The notes beneath the pieces are model-generated. The model saw only the letters and a list, made by a program, of their open reading frames with translations, made no database searches and was not told the origin of the DNA. Below, piece by piece: positions 18,818 through 27,859 of a stretch of DNA of 64,000 nucleotides. The position numbers and the translations under genes are program-made. The stretch's first letter is position 1; each line of letters begins with the position of its first letter. Source of the DNA: Pseudomonadota bacterium (GTDB lineage Bacteria; Bdellovibrionota_B; Oligoflexia; Silvanigrellales; Silvanigrellaceae); NCBI GenBank assembly GCA_009926615.1, contig RFOM01000011.1:1-64000 (forward strand). Reading direction: 5' to 3'.

Positions 18818-19144
18818 GTGAAAGATGAATCCTCATTAGAGTCTGTTAAAGAGCAGCGCGATGAGCTTTGCCGCACAATTGACGAGCTGAAATTCTGGCT
18901 TGGTGAAAGACGGGATTTATTCCTGTCGGTGCAGCATTTCATTCAACTGGGACTCCGGTCGGGGCGTATCACTGAGGTTCGCGGCGGTTCCGGCAGCAGA
19001 CGACACCTGAGCAGCCGTATGATTTCCACCGTAGCCGTTGATTCGAACCATTCTTACAGATGTCTGCTGATGTTGCAGTGCCGACTCAACAAATTGCAAA
19101 AAGAACTTTCTGAACTCGACGAAAAAATTGCAAATGCCTCCTGA
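18818..19144 (+). CDS. Small coiled-coil protein, function unknown
   Basis: A 108-residue cytoplasmic protein with no signal. It begins and ends with charged heptad-like helices (SLESVKEQRDELCRTIDEL and LNKLQKELSELDEKI), separated by a Ser/Gly/Arg-rich middle, so it may form an antiparallel coiled-coil hairpin. GTG at 18818 has GGAGG 8 bases upstream, a good start. It is divergent from the outer-membrane protein gene and abuts the convergent adenylate-kinase-like gene, with no bases between the two stops. Confidence 0.65.
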   Translation: MKDESSLESVKEQRDELCRTIDELKFWLGERRDLFLSVQHFIQLGLRSGRITEVRGGSGSRRHLSSRMISTVAVDSNHSYRCLLMLQCRLNKLQKELSELDEKIANAS

Positions 19145-20074
19145 TCAGCTCATCAGATTCTCCGGCCTGTGTGTTTCCTGAGCAGAGAGCCCCGATTCCA
19201 GAACATCACGAAGAATGACCCGCGGAACACCCAATCCCCTGAGCGCAGCCGAAACAACATTTGCGATCGATTCTTTAAGAGCAAGAACGCGCCGGCCGTT
19301 ACGCTCAACGTACACGGGCTGGTGGGCATCAATCAGCGTAATGGCATCGGAGCCGAGTTCCATTTTCAGAAAATCGACACTGGGTTGGACATTTTCGATA
19401 TAAAATTGAAAGCGGCTCAGAAGCGATGCCTCGTCGTCGTCGGCTCTTCCGCGATGCATGGCGCGCTGAATCATTTCCTGCCGCGATATGCTGAGGTGAA
19501 GTACTTTTGTGACCGGAATTTGAAGCCGGCGCAGAAACTCCAGAAGATGTTTGGCCGCGGCAACGGTTCTCGGATAACCGTCAAGAATGAAGGGCCGGTG
19601 ACGCAGGCCGGCCGCATGTTCGATATGCGCGGCAATGAAATTTTGAGTCCAGCGGTTGGGGACCAGCAAGCCGTTCATTGTGCAGAATTCAAGCCACTCC
19701 AGCTGGCTGGTAAAGGTCTCCATGCCCGTCCGGCCGAAATACTTTTCCAGCTGAGGAAGATAATTTTTGACCTTGCGCGTCAGATCATCGGTTGTGTCGA
19801 TGCATTCGAAAATGTTTGAATCCGCACTGATTTGATAGTTGCTGGAAAGCAGCTGCGCATACGAGGGATCATTTTTTGCGTTCTGAAATGCACTGCGCAG
19901 AATTTCGCCCATCGACAGATGATCGCTGGGAGGAATGGACATGACTCTGCAGAGGGCTGCGGCAACTTCACCCTTACCGCAGCTCGACGGGCCGGTCAGG
20001 ATGACGACCCCCGCATGGCGCATCGATATTTTGTCCACCCGAATACATGAAATGGGTTCGCTGGTTGGTGACAT
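19145..20074 (-). CDS. Adenylate-kinase-like nucleoside monophosphate kinase
   Basis: P-loop phosphotransferase of the adenylate kinase fold. The P-loop is LTGPSSCGKGE near residue 25, followed by SMGEILRSAF as in the NMP-binding helix, and later FILDGYPRT, the DGFPR-type motif of adenylate kinases. It is 309 residues, about 95 more than usual, with extra segments between the P-loop and the DGYPR motif and at the C-terminus. The typical lid Cys or beta-hairpin is not evident. It sits 48 bp downstream of dapA on the same strand. It could be a second, specialised NMP kinase and not the housekeeping Adk. Confidence 0.7.
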   Translation of the reverse strand: MSPTSEPISCIRVDKISMRHAGVVILTGPSSCGKGEVAAALCRVMSIPPSDHLSMGEILRSAFQNAKNDPSYAQLLSSNYQISADSNIFECIDTTDDLTRKVKNYLPQLEKYFGRTGMETFTSQLEWLEFCTMNGLLVPNRWTQNFIAAHIEHAAGLRHRPFILDGYPRTVAAAKHLLEFLRRLQIPVTKVLHLSISRQEMIQRAMHRGRADDDEASLLSRFQFYIENVQPSVDFLKMELGSDAITLIDAHQPVYVERNGRRVLALKESIANVVSAALRGLGVPRVILRDVLESGLSAQETHRPENLMS

Positions 20075-20122
20075 TGTGAGTCATGACTCCATTTTATCAA
20101 AAGGCAACAAAGCAGTTGGACA

Positions 20123-21064
20123 TCATTTCAGCAACGTGACTCCGGAGGCTTTTACACTTTCCAGCGCGTTCGACACGAGGCTGATTTCGCCTGATTCAAG
20201 TCGCGTCAGCGGAGCGCGGAGAATGTTCTTGCAGCAACCAAGTTTCTCCAGTGCCCATTTGAGCGGAATCGGATTCGGTGCGCAGAAAAACTGGGTGTTG
20301 ACGGGGTAGGTGGCAGCATGCAGGCGCGAAACCTCCGCAAAGTTGCCTTCCGATCCCGCTTTCCAGATTGCAAGCATGGCAGAAGGAATAACGTGCGTCG
20401 TGACGCTGATGACTCCGGAAGCACCGCAAAGCAGTGCAGCAGCAAAGGTCGGATCGTCACCGCTCAGAATGGTCACCTGATTCGACAAGCCCGCACTTTT
20501 CAGCGCAAGGCTCATATCTGTAATGACCCGTACATCACCGGCGGCTTCTTTTATGGCAACAACGTTTTTAGCCTCTTTGGCGATGGCTGTGAGCGTTGAC
20601 GGTTGAAGCGTGCAGGCGGTGCGGCCGGGGACGTTGTAGAGGCAGACCGGGGTATCCGGAACGGCATTGGCTACAGAAAGGAAGTGCTCCCTTAAGCCCG
20701 TCTGATTCGGCTTGTTGTAGTACGGAGTCACCACCATCAGTCCGGCAACAGTCTGACCGTGTGCTTTAAATTGCGCGAAATGTTTTGAAACAGAGACGGT
20801 TTCAGACGTGGAGTATGAGCCGGTTCCGACGTAAATCCTGAAACGGTCCGTTTGGAACTCAAGTGCCGTTGAAACCAGCAAATCCTTTTCGGCCGGAGTC
20901 AGGGTAGGGCTTTCGCCTGTCGTGCCGCACACTACGACACCGTGCAGTCCGGCATCTCTCTGCAGCCCGAGAAGCTTGCGGAGTGCAGCAACGTCAATGC
21001 TGAAATCCTCATTAAACGGAGTTGCCAAAGCTGTGAGAACGCCTGTAAATGCCTTTGCGGTCAT
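20123..21064 (-). CDS. dapA: 4-hydroxy-tetrahydrodipicolinate synthase
   Basis: DapA condenses pyruvate with aspartate semialdehyde in lysine and meso-diaminopimelate synthesis. The protein has the (beta/alpha)8 family marks: CGTTGESPTL near residue 46, Tyr143 in CLYNVPGRTA and the Schiff-base Lys172 in VVAIKEAAGDV. Length 313 is slightly over the usual 290-300. A related N-acetylneuraminate lyase function is possible in the superfamily, but the GTTGE and YNVPGR motifs favour DapA. The ATG at 21064 has a GGGG element upstream. It is followed by the adenylate-kinase-like gene and is divergent from the Nudix gene, with only 23 bp between. Confidence 0.92.
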   Translation of the reverse strand: MTAKAFTGVLTALATPFNEDFSIDVAALRKLLGLQRDAGLHGVVVCGTTGESPTLTPAEKDLLVSTALEFQTDRFRIYVGTGSYSTSETVSVSKHFAQFKAHGQTVAGLMVVTPYYNKPNQTGLREHFLSVANAVPDTPVCLYNVPGRTACTLQPSTLTAIAKEAKNVVAIKEAAGDVRVITDMSLALKSAGLSNQVTILSGDDPTFAAALLCGASGVISVTTHVIPSAMLAIWKAGSEGNFAEVSRLHAATYPVNTQFFCAPNPIPLKWALEKLGCCKNILRAPLTRLESGEISLVSNALESVKASGVTLLK

Positions 21065-21087
21065 GTTTCACCCCTGAGTAGCTGAAT

Positions 21088-21786
21088 ATGAGTTCCTTGT
21101 TCTTTAGTGCAAATTCTCTGAAAAAGCATCTGCGCTTCGATGCGGACGGGTTTGTGCTTTTTGGCAGCAGGATTCTGCCGCTTCTCGAAAAATTATGTCC
21201 GGCTGACCTTGCCGACCCCGAACTTCGCCGCTTGTTTGGGAGTCCGCAGGCAACTCTCCGCGCACATCACCCCGCCCACATCACAACGTCTTCCATTCTG
21301 CTAAGTAGAGACAGCCGTCGAGTCATGCTCCTTTTCCATCGGAAGATTGGTGAATGGGTGTATCCGGGGGGGCATGCGGACGGGGACTGGCATCTCCTGC
21401 GCTCTGCTTTGAGGGAGTGTTTCGAGGAAACCTCGCTTTCGGAACTTGAAGTCTGTCCTCCCCGTGCTGTTTCGGACTCGCAAGATGCCGATCTCTGTCC
21501 TCACCTGTTTCAGCGGTTTTCGATCAGGTCAACCGAACGCGAACCTGCCCATATTCACTTCGATGCGGTGTTTGTTCTCAGGGCTGTGCATGATGAGCCG
21601 GCGGTCTGCGATCCTCTTGAGTCGGCCGGTCTGAAATGGATTTCTGCCGATGAGATTAAATTTCATGCCGCACGCGGTACCGGAGTGGTCGACGGATTTG
21701 ATGCTCTCACTGCAAGGATTTGCGTTAGAGGAATGCAAAGCGCCCTTGGGCCGGAAGGACACCAAGGGCGCATGACGAACTTATGA
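21088..21786 (+). CDS. Nudix hydrolase
   Basis: Nudix pyrophosphohydrolase of 232 residues. The Nudix box is at about residues 94-117: GGHADGDWHLLRSALRECFEET, with the RE..EE core intact. The first Glu of the box is replaced by Trp next to Asp, as in the GGHxDGD subfamily. The roughly 60-residue N-terminal helical part is separate from the box domain. Substrate is not predictable. It is divergent from dapA. A 10-bp perfect hairpin lies in its last 50 bases, just ahead of the tRNA(CAU) promoter. Confidence 0.82.
   Translation: MSSLFFSANSLKKHLRFDADGFVLFGSRILPLLEKLCPADLADPELRRLFGSPQATLRAHHPAHITTSSILLSRDSRRVMLLFHRKIGEWVYPGGHADGDWHLLRSALRECFEETSLSELEVCPPRAVSDSQDADLCPHLFQRFSIRSTEREPAHIHFDAVFVLRAVHDEPAVCDPLESAGLKWISADEIKFHAARGTGVVDGFDALTARICVRGMQSALGPEGHQGRMTNL
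21740..21771 (+). other. Perfect stem-loop within the 3' end of the Nudix gene
   Basis: GCGCCCTTGG at 21740-21749 pairs fully with CCAAGGGCGC at 21762-21771 around a 12-base loop. No T run follows, so it is not a standard intrinsic terminator. It may stabilise the Nudix mRNA end or act as a pause ahead of the tRNA gene. Confidence 0.5.
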
Positions 21787-21799
21787 AGAGAGGCATCTG

Positions 21800-21828
21800 T
21801 TGACCTGCCGGACGCGGTGGTTTAGCTT
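21800..21828 (+). promoter_or_regulatory. Predicted sigma-70-type promoter of tRNA(CAU)
   Basis: TTGACC at 21800-21805 and TAGCTT at 21823-21828 are separated by 17 bases, and the tRNA begins 9 bases further on, a typical stable-RNA promoter spacing. The -35 is near consensus and the -10 is weak. Confidence 0.5.
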
Positions 21829-21837
21829 TTGCCCTCG

Positions 21838-21914
21838 GGGCCTGTAGCTAAATGGTTACGGCAGCGTGCTCATAACACGATGATTTGGGGGTTCAAGTCC
21901 CTCCAGGCCCACCA
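21838..21914 (+). tRNA. tRNA with anticodon CAU (elongator Met or Ile2)
   Basis: The acceptor stem GGGCCTG pairs with CAGGCCC, the T-arm has GGTTCAAGTCC, and the anticodon loop CTCATAA gives CAT. CCA is encoded at 21912-21914. The acceptor lacks the 1-72 mismatch of initiator tRNA, so it is either elongator Met or the Ile tRNA whose C34 is modified to lysidine. Sequence alone does not separate these. Confidence 0.93.
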
Positions 21915-21951
21915 CTCCGAACCTGAAAAAACCCCCAATCACGAATTCAGC

Positions 21952-23127
21952 TTACTTGGGTGCCTGACCTTTGTCTTTTGCACTTTGAGCAGCTTCCTTG
22001 GCCTTTACAACTCCGGGGAACGACTGGGTCAGAATGTCGATCAGGACCGAAGGATTGTTCGGGGTAACAATACGGCGACCGCTTGCGATGTAGGTCGGAG
22101 TCTTGTTGGCGCCGGCTTCCTTGAGACTTGCAACAACTGTTTTCAGTTCATCCAAGCCGTCTTCGCTTGTCATGCACTTCTCAAATGCTTTTGCATCAAG
22201 TCCTGCGTCGGTTGCCAGTTTGACAGCCTGTGTGCGGACTTCTGCTGTCGTGGAGCTCTTCTGCAACAGATAATAAGGCGTGTTATAAGCGCGCTCTGAA
22301 TACTTCCAGAAAGCATCGTTGCTCTGGCGCTTGGCGCAGTACGCACCTGCAGCAAGCTGTGCAATCGGGGCGTTCACGTCGTCAGTGGTGATAACCTGTG
22401 TATAGCGAATGCCTTCGCGGTGCTTTTCAAGGAAGTTTTCAAGGTCGCTCTTGAAGTAGCGGCAGGAAGCACAGAAGAAGTCACCGACGGCAACCAGAGT
22501 TTCCTTGGCGTTGGTGTCTCCGCGGCTTGGCATTTTATTGAAGTCCATTGCAACACGCGGGCCGCAGGGGCTCGGCAGCAGAAGTGCATAGGATTTCTTG
22601 TCACGCAGCTGAGCCATCGTTCTGCGAATTCCGTCCTGATTGCGCTGTGTTTCGAGATGGATACGGAGATTCTTTGCAATCGACTCGAAAGTCATGCTGG
22701 GAGGAAACGTCTTCTTGTTGGCTTCGTAGGATTTCCTGACATCTTCGTCGGTGATTTTTTTGTCCGGAAGAAGCTCGGCCAGAGGTGAAACTTTGGCAGG
22801 ATTAACCATACCGCCGTTTTTGTCTTTGGCGAGCGCCAGACGTGCGGCATAGGATTCAAGAAGTTCGCGGGCTCTGAGGTAGTTTTGCGATGTCAGTTCA
22901 TAGAGCTCGGCGCGGACATCTTCAGGCAACTGCGCACCGGCAACTGTCTGGTTGCCGACAGCAACAACCTGTCCTTCCATGCTCGCATTCAAGTTTGCAT
23001 CACAGCCGGCCGGTGCCTCGGCCGTCGTCGCTCCGACGCCGCCCATCAGCGAGCTTCTGGCAATTGCAAATCCGAGCAAGCTTCCTACAACAACACCGCC
23101 AAATCCCAATAAAGCATTCTTATTCAT
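21952..23127 (-). CDS. DsbA-family thioredoxin-fold protein with extended N-terminal domain
   Basis: Exported or membrane-anchored thiol oxidoreductase of 391 residues. A single N-terminal hydrophobic segment (LLGFGGVVVGSLLGFAIA) serves as anchor or signal. Residues about 60-180 are helical and resemble the chaperone-like N-terminal region of SurA-type proteins (DVRAELYELT, ITDEDVRKSYEANK). The C-terminal half is a DsbA-like thioredoxin with active site CASC near residue 220, helical insertion and cis-Pro motif TPTY near the end. A Cys pair (AYCAK and KCMTS) is also present. It may oxidise or isomerise disulfides in periplasmic proteins. Confidence 0.82.
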   Translation of the reverse strand: MNKNALLGFGGVVVGSLLGFAIARSSLMGGVGATTAEAPAGCDANLNASMEGQVVAVGNQTVAGAQLPEDVRAELYELTSQNYLRARELLESYAARLALAKDKNGGMVNPAKVSPLAELLPDKKITDEDVRKSYEANKKTFPPSMTFESIAKNLRIHLETQRNQDGIRRTMAQLRDKKSYALLLPSPCGPRVAMDFNKMPSRGDTNAKETLVAVGDFFCASCRYFKSDLENFLEKHREGIRYTQVITTDDVNAPIAQLAAGAYCAKRQSNDAFWKYSERAYNTPYYLLQKSSTTAEVRTQAVKLATDAGLDAKAFEKCMTSEDGLDELKTVVASLKEAGANKTPTYIASGRRIVTPNNPSVLIDILTQSFPGVVKAKEAAQSAKDKGQAPK

Positions 23128-23254
23128 ATCTCTTTCCTTCCGTCTGTCGGTACCTATAGCGTTCAGGGACAGTTTAAATGATTTTTTTAAACAAATGTTG
23201 TTCCGCGGTGTGCAGGACGCAAAAGAGTCAAAAACACGTCAAATCCGGCGGAAC

Positions 23255-23283
23255 GAAAAAAAAAGAACCCGTTCGGGTTCTTC
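23255..23283 (-). terminator. Rho-independent terminator of the sigma-54-type activator gene
   Basis: On the minus strand AGAACCCG and CGGGTTCT form an 8-bp stem with a 2-base loop (AA), followed by a run of nine T. It starts one base after the stop codon of the activator gene. Confidence 0.9.
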
Positions 23284-24657
23284 TCAGTCGAGGTCTGAGT
23301 ACGACTCTTTGCCGCCTCCGACGAAATCAATCGAATCAAACTCGGGCGAATCGTTGCCCAGTCCGTCAAAGATGGTGAATGCAGGGTTGCGTTTGACTCG
23401 CCCCGGTTCGACCTTGACGTTGTTGGATGCTGCACGCTTCTTGAGTTTTTCAACCAGAGTTGTGCGGTTCATCGACAACAGCTGGGCAGCGCGGTTTTTG
23501 TTGTGATTGGTCCGGCGAAGCGCCTCGGCGATCAGGCGGTTCTCAAACTCTTCAACGACACGGTAGAAGTCGATGCCGCTGCCGAGATCGATTTCCTTTT
23601 TGATGAACTGCTCAATCTCGGTACCTTCCTCGAACGCCGACTGAATGCCCTGATTGAAGCCTGCAGGTGCGTTGTACATCGGATTGAAGGACGAAGGAGT
23701 GCGGTTCTGATTCGTGTAGCCCATGGTCGGCGAAACTGACATGTTTTGTCCGGCCGAAGGTCTGTAGGGAGACTGCTGCTGGAGCGGATTTGCCATTTGC
23801 CGCTGGTTTGCGGCAGGCATATTGCCGTTTGCAGCGTTCTTTGCCTGCTGAGCCTGAATGCGCTCGAAGAACGTATCGATGTTGTCTGTTACGAGGTTGC
23901 GCAGACGCGGCGGAAGGTCGTTGACTTCGATGCTTCCCGAGTTTTTGAGCACAACAATGCGCTCGATCAGATTTTCGAGCTCACGAAGGTTGTGCGGCCA
24001 TGTGTGCTGAAGGAGAGCGCTCATTGCGTCGGAAGCAACTCCGAAAATGGACTTTCCTTTGGTCTGGTTGAATTTCTGGACAAAGTGTTCAACGAGTGGC
24101 GCGATGTCTTCGCGGCGCTCGCGGAGCGGCGGAATGTAAACGGCACAGCCTGCGAGTCTGTAATAAAGGTCTTCGCGGAAAGTACGTTCGCGCACAGCCA
24201 AGTCGATGTTCACGCTTGTGGAGCAAACAATTCTGACATTGGATGACTTGCTTGAGCTGGATCCGACCGGTGAATAGGTGCCGTCGGTCAGGGCGCGCAT
24301 CAGCGCCATCTGCAGACGCGGAGAAAGTTTTGAAACCTCTTCTATAAAGAGCGTGCCGCCGTCCGCGATTTGAAAGCGGCCTTCGCGGGCCTGATTGGCA
24401 CCCGGAAATGCACCCTTTTCGTGACCGAAAAGTTCTGCTTCCAAAAGATCGTCTGCGATTGTGCCGCACTTGACCGGAACAAACGGACCGTTTGCACGGG
24501 ACGATTTCTCATGGATGGCACGTGCCACCATTTCCTTGCCGGTGCCGGCTTCACCTGTAATCAGTACAGGCGCCTCAGCTTCGGCAACCTTCATGATTAA
24601 ATGCTGCACATGGCGAATGACCGTGCTTGAGCCTAAGAGTGCCGACACCACGCTCAC
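23284..24657 (-). CDS. Sigma-54-dependent-type AAA+ transcriptional regulator lacking receiver domain, with GAFPGA loop
   Basis: Enhancer-binding-protein-like regulator of 457 residues. It starts directly with the AAA+ domain: Walker A GEAGTGKE at 35-42, Walker B GTLFIEE at 101-107, sensor and arginine-finger region with [11 protein letters not shown] and [12 protein letters not shown] Gln/Asn/Pro-rich linker (residues about 270-350) precedes a Fis-type helix-turn-helix ([20 protein letters not shown]) and a roughly 45-residue acidic tail. The loop contacting sigma-54, normally GAFTGA, is GAFPGA at 82-87, and the Walker B has Glu for the first Asp. It may therefore not open sigma-54 promoters in the usual way. 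GTG start has GAGGAG upstream. Confidence 0.87.
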   Translation of the reverse strand: MSVVSALLGSSTVIRHVQHLIMKVAEAEAPVLITGEAGTGKEMVARAIHEKSSRANGPFVPVKCGTIADDLLEAELFGHEKGAFPGANQAREGRFQIADGGTLFIEEVSKLSPRLQMALMRALTDGTYSPVGSSSSKSSNVRIVCSTSVNIDLAVRERTFREDLYYRLAGCAVYIPPLRERREDIAPLVEHFVQKFNQTKGKSIFGVASDAMSALLQHTWPHNLRELENLIERIVVLKNSGSIEVNDLPPRLRNLVTDNIDTFFERIQAQQAKNAANGNMPAANQRQMANPLQQQSPYRPSAGQNMSVSPTMGYTNQNRTPSSFNPMYNAPAGFNQGIQSAFEEGTEIEQFIKKEIDLGSGIDFYRVVEEFENRLIAEALRRTNHNKNRAAQLLSMNRTTLVEKLKKRAASNNVKVEPGRVKRNPAFTIFDGLGNDSPEFDSIDFVGGGKESYSDLD

Positions 24658-24842
24658 GAGAAACTCCTCATCCCCGCTCCCTGCGGACTTAAAGGTTCCT
24701 GATTCATAAGCATCGCCGACTCTTCCTTGAATCAGCGAACGCTCATCAGAAGTATTAATTTTTTCGGATTGCTAAACCATTATGACAGGAGGCAGGACCG
24801 ATGACAAGCACGTCCGTCCGGCTGGGGTGCTGTTTTTTCAAA

Positions 24843-27638
24843 TTAGAAAAAAACCACTTCGCTTTTTGCTAAATCCTGCTCTTCATTGTTTTGCGAACTA
24901 ACCGGTGGTGACACCCGTGTTGACGCGGGGTTGTCCTGCCCTCTCAGGGCAGGTTGTGCCGCTGTCAGACTTGTGACACCGACGGACGTCTGGAGGCCCG
25001 ACGGCAATGTCGGGGTTCGGCCCAAATTGCGGGTCATAAGTTCCTCGACGCTCAGCCGGATGCGCTCAAGCGGACTAAGAGCCTGCTCAATTTGCTGTTT
25101 GGTCGTGTCCTGAAACTGAAGACTCGAAACGAATTGATCAATGTTCTTTGCGACGGATTCAGAGCTCATCACGGCATTCGAAATCAACCTTGAAAAAAGC
25201 TCGGTGCTTTCTTCTGCGGATTGGACGAGTTCACCTACAGCATGGTCTGCAAAAGTCTTTTTCTCTGTATATCTCCGGATGCTTTCATTCAGGCTGTTGC
25301 TGACATCTTTAATTCCTGAATTTACCTTGCCGGCAATTCTGACAATTGAGTTGGATGCCGCGCTTGTTCTGTCCGAGAGTTTTCTGACCTCTTCTGCAAC
25401 CACCGAAAAGCCCCTGCCGTGTTCACCGGCCCGCGCCGCTTCGATGGCCGCATTAAGCGCAAGGAGGTTGGTCTGGTCTGAAATAAACTGAATTTCATCA
25501 CTAATCTTGTTAATTTCAGTGGTGCTCAAAAGAATTTGTTCCACCGAACGTGAAGAAGCCGAATTGATGACAGAATTTTCGTCAATGAGTTCTGTCATTT
25601 CCTTCAGAAGTCCAAGACTCTTGCGAATGACTTCAGTCAGGCTGTTGCCCGCAGAGGCATTGCGGCCTCCGGCAAACTGAACGGAAATTCTCTGAGATTC
25701 GGCGAGATGTTCTTTTGCTTTATTGTGAATGAGCCGAACCTTTTCACTGATTTCCTGTGCGCTTGATTCGGTTTGTCTGCTGACTTTCACGAGTTGATGG
25801 TTTATTTCGGGCACGAGAGCCATCATTTCGTTGAGGATTCGGTTTTGCTCGGCTGCACTTTGCTCGTGTTTGTTCAGTTCACCCTGCATGCGGGCAAATT
25901 TTGAAGTGAGGTCCTGAGTCCTGCCGGTGGAAGTTTGCGCTCTGTTTTCCAAGCTTTTGCTCGCAGCTTCGAATTCCCTTTTTTGAGTCTGGAGTCTCTT
26001 GTTGAGGTTGTCGGCCTCGGTTTTCCAGAATTCCACGGATTTTTGCAGCTGCTGAACTTTTCCTTCGAATTCATTTTGAATTGCAGCTGCGGATCGTCGC
26101 TGACCGGCTTCGTCTTCGGCTCGTTGCGTGATCTGGCTCGTCGAAGAAGCCTTCGCGGCGATTCGGGCTGCACTGGCTTCTGCCTGATACTGAACAGCTT
26201 GTTGCTGCAGCTGGCTGATTTGCTGATTGAGCGCTGAAATTTGGCCCTGCAGCGAGGTTGAATTCTGCATGGCAATTTCCAGTTTTTGCTGCAGCAATGA
26301 GCGCTCGTCTTCGAAAGATTTTCCTGTCATGGTGAATTTATCGGACATCGTTTGTTTTTCGTCATTCCAGTGCTTTTCCGCATTTTCAAAGTCGCGCTGC
26401 AGTTGTTCGAAGTCTCTTCGGGCATAATCCGCCGCCTGTTGCACATCACGTGCTGCAGATTCGCGGGTTCTGTCGAGCTCACGGGTATAGACGTCTTTGA
26501 TTCTCTCAAGTTCGGTTCTTGATGTTTCGCGTAATCTCTCCAATTCGCGCTGGGCGCTTTCCCGCGCAAACTCGGCTTCCCTCAGAGCAGCCTCGAACGC
26601 GAGCTGGGCATCGTTGAGGATGCTGGCTTTCATTTCTTCGGCTTCTCTGCGTCCCCGCTGATATGCATCGGCGAGTTCTTTTTTGTGCGTGTTCTTGATC
26701 AATTCAGTCTCGCGCTCAAAAGTCTGGCGTAGATTGGAATTGTCGTTTTTGACTTGTCCGATTGTCAGGGCAGCTTCAGTACGGATGCTTTCGACTTCAG
26801 CCTCTGCTGCAGCCTTGGCTTTCTCGGCTGCCGATGTTTGGTCAGCCAGTTTTTTCTCCATCAAAGCCGACTGCTCCGCAATCCGCTCGTTTGCACCCTC
26901 AATGACTGACAGAATTTCCTTTTGTTGTGTCTGAATGAGGTCGTCAAGTTTTTCCTGAAGAGGCTTACACGCGTCCAGAATCGCTGTTTGGCGGCTTTCG
27001 CGCAGTTCCTGAAGCTCGGCCAACGCTGCATCTCGGATCTGGTGCGCAAGGCGAAGGTCTTCTTCGCACTGCATTCTTATGGCCGAAATTTCCCGCTCCG
27101 ATGAGTCGCGGGCTTCCTTAATCTGATTTTGTGCACTCTCGCGGATTTCGTGCAGATGCAGCGCAGCCACGGTTCCTTTTGAGTTTGCCTGCGCCAAGTC
27201 GGACTCAAGTTTTTGACAATCGGAACGCGCTGCAATGAGTTCGCGTTCCGAGCGATCCAGCTCTGACTTGAGCCTTTCCTGTTCTTCCTTTATTCGGGCG
27301 ATTTCGTTGTCGACGGGCGCGTTGGCGGTTCGCAGGTCGCGAAGTTCATTTTCAAGTTCCGACATGCGTCTTTTGTATCGTGTTTCGATTTCGGAAACGA
27401 CTTCGGCTCTGAGTGATGCTGCTGCACTCTCTGCGAGCCTGTCGAGTTCGTGCGAAGCGCTTTGCGCAATGCTGTTGCTTTTCTTCCAGAACCAGCCGGC
27501 CAGAAGTCCCAGAACACACAGGTTCAGAAAAATTGTCAGCCTGAAATCGGCAAGAAAGAACGTGCCGACAATCACGACGGCCGACAAGCCCAGTAAAACG
27601 ATGAGGACTGAAAGCGGGCGGATACGCAGTTCTTCCAT
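24843..27638 (-). CDS. Methyl-accepting chemotaxis-like protein with ~550-residue coiled coil
   Basis: About 931 residues. Two adjacent N-terminal membrane helices ([20 protein letters not shown] and [15 protein letters not shown]) leave almost no periplasmic loop, so ligand sensing from outside is unlikely. A very long charged coiled coil follows (residues about 50-620, with Ala/Glu/Arg heptads such as [18 protein letters not shown]). The C-terminal part carries the chemoreceptor signalling hairpin [37 protein letters not shown], then [15 protein letters not shown]. No HAMP is evident. The ATG at 27638 with AAGGACG upstream is preferred over 27671. It is divergent from the type II secretion operon and may organise a signalling or structural array. 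Confidence 0.85.
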   Translation of the reverse strand: MEELRIRPLSVLIVLLGLSAVVIVGTFFLADFRLTIFLNLCVLGLLAGWFWKKSNSIAQSASHELDRLAESAAASLRAEVVSEIETRYKRRMSELENELRDLRTANAPVDNEIARIKEEQERLKSELDRSERELIAARSDCQKLESDLAQANSKGTVAALHLHEIRESAQNQIKEARDSSEREISAIRMQCEEDLRLAHQIRDAALAELQELRESRQTAILDACKPLQEKLDDLIQTQQKEILSVIEGANERIAEQSALMEKKLADQTSAAEKAKAAAEAEVESIRTEAALTIGQVKNDNSNLRQTFERETELIKNTHKKELADAYQRGRREAEEMKASILNDAQLAFEAALREAEFARESAQRELERLRETSRTELERIKDVYTRELDRTRESAARDVQQAADYARRDFEQLQRDFENAEKHWNDEKQTMSDKFTMTGKSFEDERSLLQQKLEIAMQNSTSLQGQISALNQQISQLQQQAVQYQAEASAARIAAKASSTSQITQRAEDEAGQRRSAAAIQNEFEGKVQQLQKSVEFWKTEADNLNKRLQTQKREFEAASKSLENRAQTSTGRTQDLTSKFARMQGELNKHEQSAAEQNRILNEMMALVPEINHQLVKVSRQTESSAQEISEKVRLIHNKAKEHLAESQRISVQFAGGRNASAGNSLTEVIRKSLGLLKEMTELIDENSVINSASSRSVEQILLSTTEINKISDEIQFISDQTNLLALNAAIEAARAGEHGRGFSVVAEEVRKLSDRTSAASNSIVRIAGKVNSGIKDVSNSLNESIRRYTEKKTFADHAVGELVQSAEESTELFSRLISNAVMSSESVAKNIDQFVSSLQFQDTTKQQIEQALSPLERIRLSVEELMTRNLGRTPTLPSGLQTSVGVTSLTAAQPALRGQDNPASTRVSPPVSSQNNEEQDLAKSEVVFF

Positions 27639-27859
27639 GACGACGTCCTTTGACAAGGGCAGGACAAGCAAAATGTCCCCTATTCAGCTCCATATCGTCG
27701 CAGTTTTTCCGCTTCCTGACGGTGCATTCTGATACCACGTCAAGGCGCTGACAGGGATCCCGATGTGCAAATTTGACCACGTCAGAGAGGTGATGGACTT
27801 CCCCTTGCGTTCTGACAAAACATGGCATGATAAGGTAACGTAACATCAGAGGGGCTTTG

